This document shows positions 60,149-64,000 of a stretch of DNA of 64,000 nucleotides, piece by piece (position 1 is the first letter of the stretch; every line of letters starts with the position of its first letter). Made by a program: the position numbers and the translations under genes. The notes below the pieces were generated by a model. It ran no database searches and was not told the DNA's origin. It saw nothing but the letters and a program-made list of their open reading frames with translations. The DNA is from Bifidobacterium castoris (lineage in GTDB: Bacteria > Actinomycetota > Actinomycetes > Actinomycetales > Bifidobacteriaceae), in assembly GCF_003952025.1 (NCBI RefSeq), contig NZ_QXGI01000004.1:62001-126000 (forward strand). Direction: 5' to 3'.

Positions 60149-60796
60149 ATGGAGGGCATGGCAAACGAGAATGGACCCTCGCCGATGGACGCGATGGGCG
60201 GCGACGCCCAGGTCCCGTACGGCGATGCGGTGAAGGGACACGACGACGATGCTGCCGCCGGCGCCGGCATGACGCCGAGGCAGCCGGAATACGGCGCCTA
60301 CGCCAATCCAGGGATGAGCGACGACGAACGCTATCCCTTCGGCAAACCGGAGGAGCCGGCGGCGAATGCTGCGGCGCAGCCCGGACAGCCGGGGCAGTAT
60401 CCGCAGGCGCCCTATCCGGGTGTGCAATACCCGGACGGCCAGCAGCAGGGCGCGCCGTACGGCGGCCCTTACGGGCAGCAGCCCGGCGGTTACTACGGTC
60501 AGCCGGACCCTTACGGAACGAACCGCCAACGCTACCAGAGCTATGAGCGGCGTACCGGGACGCCGGAAGGCAACGGCTATGACGGCATGTGCATCGCCGG
60601 ATTCGTGATGTCGCTGATCATTCCGCTGTTCGGCCTCATCTTCTCGATCATCGGGCTCGTGAACGTGCGGCGTACCGGCAAGCGCGGACGCGGATTCGCG
60701 ATCGCCGGGATCATCATCAGCGCGCTGTCGATGCTCATGTCGTTCCTGATGCTGAGCACCGGCATGCTGCAGCACATGATGAACATCCTGATGTGA
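60149..60796 (+). CDS. DUF4190-type membrane protein with Pro/Gln/Tyr-rich tail
   Basis: A 215-residue protein. The first 140 residues are disordered and rich in Pro, Gln, Gly and Tyr (repeats like GQPGQYPQAPYPG, YGGPYGQQPGG). The C-terminus has two transmembrane segments of the DUF4190 type (CIAGFVMSLIIPLFGLIFSIIGLVNV and GFAIAGIIISALSMLMSFL). Such proteins are common at the actinobacterial envelope, with unknown function. GGAGGT stands 8 nt before ATG 60149. It lies just after the Wadjet operon, but the gap suggests a separate unit. Confidence 0.85.
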   Translation: MEGMANENGPSPMDAMGGDAQVPYGDAVKGHDDDAAAGAGMTPRQPEYGAYANPGMSDDERYPFGKPEEPAANAAAQPGQPGQYPQAPYPGVQYPDGQQQGAPYGGPYGQQPGGYYGQPDPYGTNRQRYQSYERRTGTPEGNGYDGMCIAGFVMSLIIPLFGLIFSIIGLVNVRRTGKRGRGFAIAGIIISALSMLMSFLMLSTGMLQHMMNILM

Positions 60797-60808
60797 TGTC
60801 GCGTGTGG

Positions 60809-61222
60809 CGCGGGACGCCTAAGGCGCATGCCATACGCCATACGGGACACTGAGGCGCGTGGAAGTGCGCCCTGCGGCGCATGCATACGCACTGCAGGAC
60901 GCTGGGGCGCGAAGTAGCGTCACGCAGTGCGCGCGCATACGCGATGTGAGACGCTGGAGCGCCGGGGTGCGGCACGGATTGCGCATGCATACGCTGCGCG
61001 GGACACGGGGTGCATATGTGCTCCCCGAGGGCGCATATGTGCGCAGAGTAGGGCGCTGGGGCACCGGCGCGCGTGCCGGCGCGCGTATGCGTGCGCTGGG
61101 CGTGACGCTGAGGTGGGGCGGTGTGTGCCGGAGCGCGTACGGATGCGCTGGGCGTGACGCTGGGGCGCCGGTGCGCGTGCCAGAGCGCGTATGCGTGCGC
61201 GGTGCCGTACGCATACGCACCG
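60809..61222 (+). repeat. Tandem array of eight degenerate 52-bp repeats (array B)
   Basis: Units recur with a 52-bp period, with the GGAC-type anchor at 60847, 60899, 60951, 61003, 61053 (2-bp deletion), 61105, 61157 and 61209. The core is GCGTATGCGTGCGC (variants GCATGCATACGC, GCGTACGGATGCGC), followed by GGGCGTGACGCTGGGGCGC. A partial unit precedes the first full one. It belongs to the same family and orientation as array A at 40233-40544. It fills the gap between the DUF4190 gene and dtd; no gene is present. Confidence 0.85.
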
Positions 61223-61283
61223 GTGGTGGTGTATAGTGATGTGCATCCGCGTTTCCGCGGGTGACTGCGGGAAGAAGTACGGG

Positions 61284-61321
61284 AATTCGGGCGGCGATCG
61301 GTGACGGTCGCCGCCCGAATT
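61284..61321 (-). terminator. Terminator of dtd
   Basis: A perfect 14-bp stem, AATTCGGGCGGCGA (61284-61297) with 61308-61321, 10-nt loop, directly after the dtd stop at 61325. Confidence 0.8.
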
Positions 61322-61324
61322 GCG

Positions 61325-61804
61325 TCAGATGCCGAGTTCCTCGGTGTCGAAGAGAATCGTGACGGGGCCGTCGTTCGTCAGCGACACGTTCATATGCGCG
61401 CCGAAGCGGCCGGTCTTCACGTCGAGTCCCTGCGCGCGCAGCGCATCGTTGAACCCGAGCCAGACCTCTTCGGCGTGCGCGGGCGCGCCGGCGGCGACGA
61501 AGCTCGGGCGGTTGCCCCTGCGCACGTTGCCATAGAGCGTGAACTGCGAGATCGACAGGATCGCGCCGCCGACGTCGTGGATCGAACGGTTCATCCTGCC
61601 GTCCTCGTCATCGAAGACGCGCAGATTCGCGATTTTATGGGCGAGCCACGCGACCTGCCGCTCGCCGTCGGCGTCGCTCACGCCGACGAGCAGCATGTAA
61701 CCCACGCCGATCCGCTGTTCGGGGAAGGTCGGGTCAATCTCGCCGGTCGTCTCGTCGGTCACGGTCACGGACGCCCGACTCACTTTCTGCAATACAACGC
61801 GCAT
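61325..61804 (-). CDS. dtd: D-aminoacyl-tRNA deacylase
   Basis: The enzyme hydrolyses D-amino acids mis-attached to tRNA (D-tyrosyl-tRNA deacylase). The 159 residues have the family start MRVVLQKVSRASVTV, the active-site motif ILSISQFTLYGNVRRGNRPSF (SQFTL) and the Gly-x-Pro region near the end as TNDGPVTILFDTEE. ATG 61804 lies 6 nt after a TACAGT -10 hexamer on the minus strand, so the mRNA is probably leaderless; upstream in-frame ATG 61963 falls inside the neighbouring kinase gene and is rejected. Confidence 0.95.
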   Translation of the reverse strand: MRVVLQKVSRASVTVTDETTGEIDPTFPEQRIGVGYMLLVGVSDADGERQVAWLAHKIANLRVFDDEDGRMNRSIHDVGGAILSISQFTLYGNVRRGNRPSFVAAGAPAHAEEVWLGFNDALRAQGLDVKTGRFGAHMNVSLTNDGPVTILFDTEELGI

Positions 61805-61810
61805 GCCTGC

Positions 61811-61816
61811 ACTGTA
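61811..61816 (-). promoter_or_regulatory. -10 hexamer of dtd
   Basis: On the minus strand GC-TACAGT is followed by 6 nt and ATG 61804. Confidence 0.45.
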
Positions 61817-61839
61817 GCGCGGCCGGCGGAACGGCGATG

Positions 61840-61868
61840 GCGCCCCGCGGCGGGTTGCCACGGGGCGC
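61840..61868 (-). terminator. Terminator of the sugar-kinase gene
   Basis: GCGCCCCG (61840-61847) pairs with CGGGGCGC (61861-61868), 13-nt loop, 34 nt after the kinase stop. There is no T-tract. Confidence 0.5.
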
Positions 61869-61901
61869 GTCGGCGCGCAATGCGCGGGGCGCGGATGCGG
61901 C

Positions 61902-62801
61902 TCATTGGCCGAGGATGTCCTTGAGGTAGTCGGGCATCGTCTGCGGATAGGCCGGCCATGCACCCTCCTGCGTGCACACGAACGCGGCCGTGTTGACGGC
62001 GGTGCGGTGCGCCAGACCGAGCGAATCGCCCGAGAGGATGCGGCCAGTGAAGGTGCCGGAGAATGAGTCGCCCGCGCCGACCGTGTCGACGACGGTCACG
62101 CGCGGCGTGCTCAGCGTCGAGATCTCGCCGTCGTTCGACATGATCGTCGAGAACGTCGCGCCGCCGGTGAGGATCAGGTAGCGCAGGTCGTACTGCTCGA
62201 TGAACCATTTGCAGGCCTCTTCGTCGGAGGTGTCCTCGATGCCGAACATGCCGCGCAGCAGCAGCAGCTCCTCGTCGTTGATTTTGAACACGTTCGCGTA
62301 TCCGAGCATCTCCTCGATGAGCTTCTTCGAATACATGTCGCCGCGCAGGTTGACGTCGAAGAACCTGAGCGCGTCCTTCTTCGTGTGCTTGAGCAGTTCG
62401 ATGATCGTGTCATGCGATTCGGGGGAGCGCAGCGCGAGCGTGCCGAAGCACACGGCGTCGGCCTGCTCGATGATGTCGATGAGCTGACGGGTGTAGGAGA
62501 TGTGGTCCCAGGCGACGTTCTCGACGATCGTGTACTCGGGGATGCCGTTCTTGAGCGCGACCTCGACGGTTCCGGTCGGCCATGCGTTGCGCTGCAGGAC
62601 GGCGTGGATGCCGGACTTCTCGGCGGCGATTGCGAGCTCGTCGCCGAGGTCGTCCTCGCCGACCGCGCTGATCGAGTACGCCTCGGCGCCGTTCATCATC
62701 GCATGGTAGGCGAAGTTGACCGGCGCGCCGCCCGCGCGCTTGCCGGTGGGGAGCATGTCCCACAGGAGCTCACCGAGGGAGACGACGATTGGCTTGGCCA
62801 T
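61902..62801 (-). CDS. PfkB-family sugar kinase, probably fructokinase
   Basis: A 299-residue ribokinase/PfkB-family kinase. The N-terminal motif is GGAPVNFAYHAMMNGAEAYSISAVGEDDLGDEL and the C-terminal ATP/anion-hole motif is VVDTVGAGDSFSGTFTGRIL, with the catalytic Asp in GAGDSF. The start MAKPIVVSLGELLWDMLP and the overall pattern match bacterial fructokinases, which make fructose-6-phosphate. The ROK protein upstream on the same strand fits a sugar-responsive unit. A CA-rich, G-poor leader of about 60 nt and an AAGGG ribosome site precede the ATG. Fructose as substrate is inferred from family resemblance. Confidence 0.9.
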   Translation of the reverse strand: MAKPIVVSLGELLWDMLPTGKRAGGAPVNFAYHAMMNGAEAYSISAVGEDDLGDELAIAAEKSGIHAVLQRNAWPTGTVEVALKNGIPEYTIVENVAWDHISYTRQLIDIIEQADAVCFGTLALRSPESHDTIIELLKHTKKDALRFFDVNLRGDMYSKKLIEEMLGYANVFKINDEELLLLRGMFGIEDTSDEEACKWFIEQYDLRYLILTGGATFSTIMSNDGEISTLSTPRVTVVDTVGAGDSFSGTFTGRILSGDSLGLAHRTAVNTAAFVCTQEGAWPAYPQTMPDYLKDILGQ

Positions 62802-62892
62802 GATGACCCTTCTTTCTTCTGTTGGTTGTTGATGGGTTGGTCTGTTGTGGTTGGTCGTTGATTGGCGGATCGGCCGGCCGGGTCCGGCGTCC

Positions 62893-62903
62893 GGGGGGGG
62901 GGG
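62893..62903. repeat. Homopolymer of 11 G between the ROK gene and the kinase gene
   Basis: An 11-G run on the plus strand lies 16 nt after the end of the ROK gene, about 90 nt before the kinase start. It could change length by slippage. Confidence 0.9.
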
Positions 62904-62918
62904 AGACGTGCGGATACG

Positions 62919-64000
62919 TCAGTCGCCGCGTCGTCGCCGCGCAAGGTCGGCGAAGCGTGACGGCTGCTCCAGGAACGCGGTGATCGCGACGGCGGCCGCG
63001 CCGGTGACCGCCGCGTCGGTCGGCAGTTCGGAGAGCGTGACTGCCGTCGTCTCCGCCAGCTCGGGCAGCACGCGGTCGTCGACGACATGCATGGCCGCTT
63101 CAAGCAGCGGCGCGCCGGCATGCGAGACGATGTCGCCGATGATGATGCGCCGCGGATTGAAGGCGTTGATGATCGTGACGAGACCGTATCCGACGTACGT
63201 GCCGGCGCGGCGCACGAGTTCGAGGGCGCGCGCGTCGCCGTTCGAGGCGAGCGTGAACAGCGCCTCGCACGCCTCGATGTGCGTCATCCGGTCGGAGCCG
63301 GCGACGATGCCGCCGTCCTCGTCGAGCGTCGCGTCGAGCGCCTCGTGGATCGCGACGGCCGAGCAGTAGCGTTCGAGGCAGCCGTAGTTGCCGCAGTCGC
63401 AGCGCCTGCCGTTGACGTCGATGCTCACATGGCCGATCTCGGTGGCGGTGCCGCGCGCGCCGTCGATCGTATGGCCCCGTTCGACGACGCCGAGGCCGAC
63501 GCCTTCGCCGATCAGATAGTACGCGAGGTCGTCCTGCGCGTCGTCGGCGCCGAACAGCTGCTGCGCGAGCGCGCCGGCGCGTGCGTCCTGTTCGATGAAC
63601 ACCGGCACCGCGAAGGCGTCGGCGAATTCGGCGGGGAAGTTGACGTCGCGCCACTGCCGCATCGACGAGACGACGGCCGTGTGCCCGCAGTCGCGCAGAT
63701 AGGGGCCGGGCACGGCCATGCCGATCGCGACGACGGTGTTGAAGCGCGCCATGATGCGCCCGATGAGCGCTTTGAGGGACGCGATCATGTCCGCGATCGA
63801 CGGATGGTCGGCCGTCATATCCACCCAGATCTGCCGCGCGTCGCCGGCCAGGTCGAACAGGCCGACCTGGATGAGGCTGCGGGCGAACTTGACGCCGATG
63901 ACGTGGAAGCGCTCCGGATTGAGCAGCAGGCCGATCGAGCGGCGGTTGCGAGCGCCTTCGATTTCGCCGGTCTCGCCGATGAGGCCCTCGTCGATGAGTT
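62919..64000 (-). CDS. ROK-family protein, sugar kinase or repressor (5' end outside window)
   Basis: At least 360 residues in an open frame to the window edge; the gene starts beyond 64000. The visible part shows NRRSIGLLLNPERFHVIGVKFARSLIQ, the sugar-binding AIGMAVPGPYLRD, VFIEQDARAGALAQQLFGAD, and the zinc-binding ROK signature CDCGNYGCLERYCS. The region upstream of the sugar-binding part (LIDEGLIGETGEIEGARNRRS at the edge) looks like the end of an N-terminal winged helix, so a NagC/XylR-type repressor is more likely than a free kinase. It probably controls the downstream sugar kinase. Confidence 0.9.
   Translation of the reverse strand, partial: LIDEGLIGETGEIEGARNRRSIGLLLNPERFHVIGVKFARSLIQVGLFDLAGDARQIWVDMTADHPSIADMIASLKALIGRIMARFNTVVAIGMAVPGPYLRDCGHTAVVSSMRQWRDVNFPAEFADAFAVPVFIEQDARAGALAQQLFGADDAQDDLAYYLIGEGVGLGVVERGHTIDGARGTATEIGHVSIDVNGRRCDCGNYGCLERYCSAVAIHEALDATLDEDGGIVAGSDRMTHIEACEALFTLASNGDARALELVRRAGTYVGYGLVTIINAFNPRRIIIGDIVSHAGAPLLEAAMHVVDDRVLPELAETTAVTLSELPTDAAVTGAAAVAITAFLEQPSRFADLARRRRGD

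Noticed and set aside
60809-61222. Possible coding sequence across the repeats
   Set aside because: Open frames exist on both strands only because of GC-rich tandem repeats; no ribosome site or protein-like composition.

Overview
The window is a 64-kb piece of a high-GC actinobacterial chromosome, almost certainly a Bifidobacterium or close relative. The evidence is gene content and order: a hisDCB-x-HA cluster, a dcw cluster ending at ftsQ with a MurE-like protein in place of murE, the lexA / LysM / nrdR arrangement, a tmRNA whose tag reads AKSNRTEFALAA, an actinobacterial HelD-type helicase, and a ROK regulator next to a fructokinase-like gene. The species cannot be named from the sequence alone.

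Layout. 1-6938: the end of dnaE, then a histidine operon (hisD, hisC, hisB, an unknown acidic protein, hisH, hisA/priA). 6982-23034: conserved genes on both strands. These are a DUF2252 protein, a type I glutamine synthetase, a membrane-anchored hypothetical protein, hrpA, an RsmC-like methyltransferase, hflX, ldh, a CDF cation exporter, lexA divergent from a LysM protein with nrdR after it, and serA. Three SOS boxes lie between lexA and the LysM gene. 23045-25291: a HelD-like helicase. 25523-40204: the division and cell-wall (dcw) cluster, from mraZ to ftsQ, behind 10-bp-periodic MraZ boxes.

40205-61240 is the accessory part. It begins with a tandem array of 52-bp repeats and the tmRNA gene and ends with a second array of related 52-bp repeats. 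Between them lie a PH-domain-like protein, a small unknown protein, a frameshifted secreted two-domain nitrilase gene, a zinc-ribbon membrane protein, two copies of a 141-bp palindromic element, remnants of a ROK gene and of the zinc-ribbon gene, a DUF4186 gene, a HAD-like gene, two unknown membrane proteins and a DUF488 gene. The main system is a complete four-gene Wadjet (JetABCD) plasmid-defence operon, followed by a DUF4190-type membrane protein. No integrase, transposase, CRISPR array or tRNA was seen.

61325-64000 returns to core functions: dtd, a PfkB-family sugar kinase and a ROK-family protein cut by the window edge.

A recurring feature is a TANNNT -10 hexamer only 6-8 nt before the start codon (hisD, the DUF2252 gene, nrdR, murG, the HAD gene, the DUF488 gene, dtd), which suggests leaderless mRNAs.
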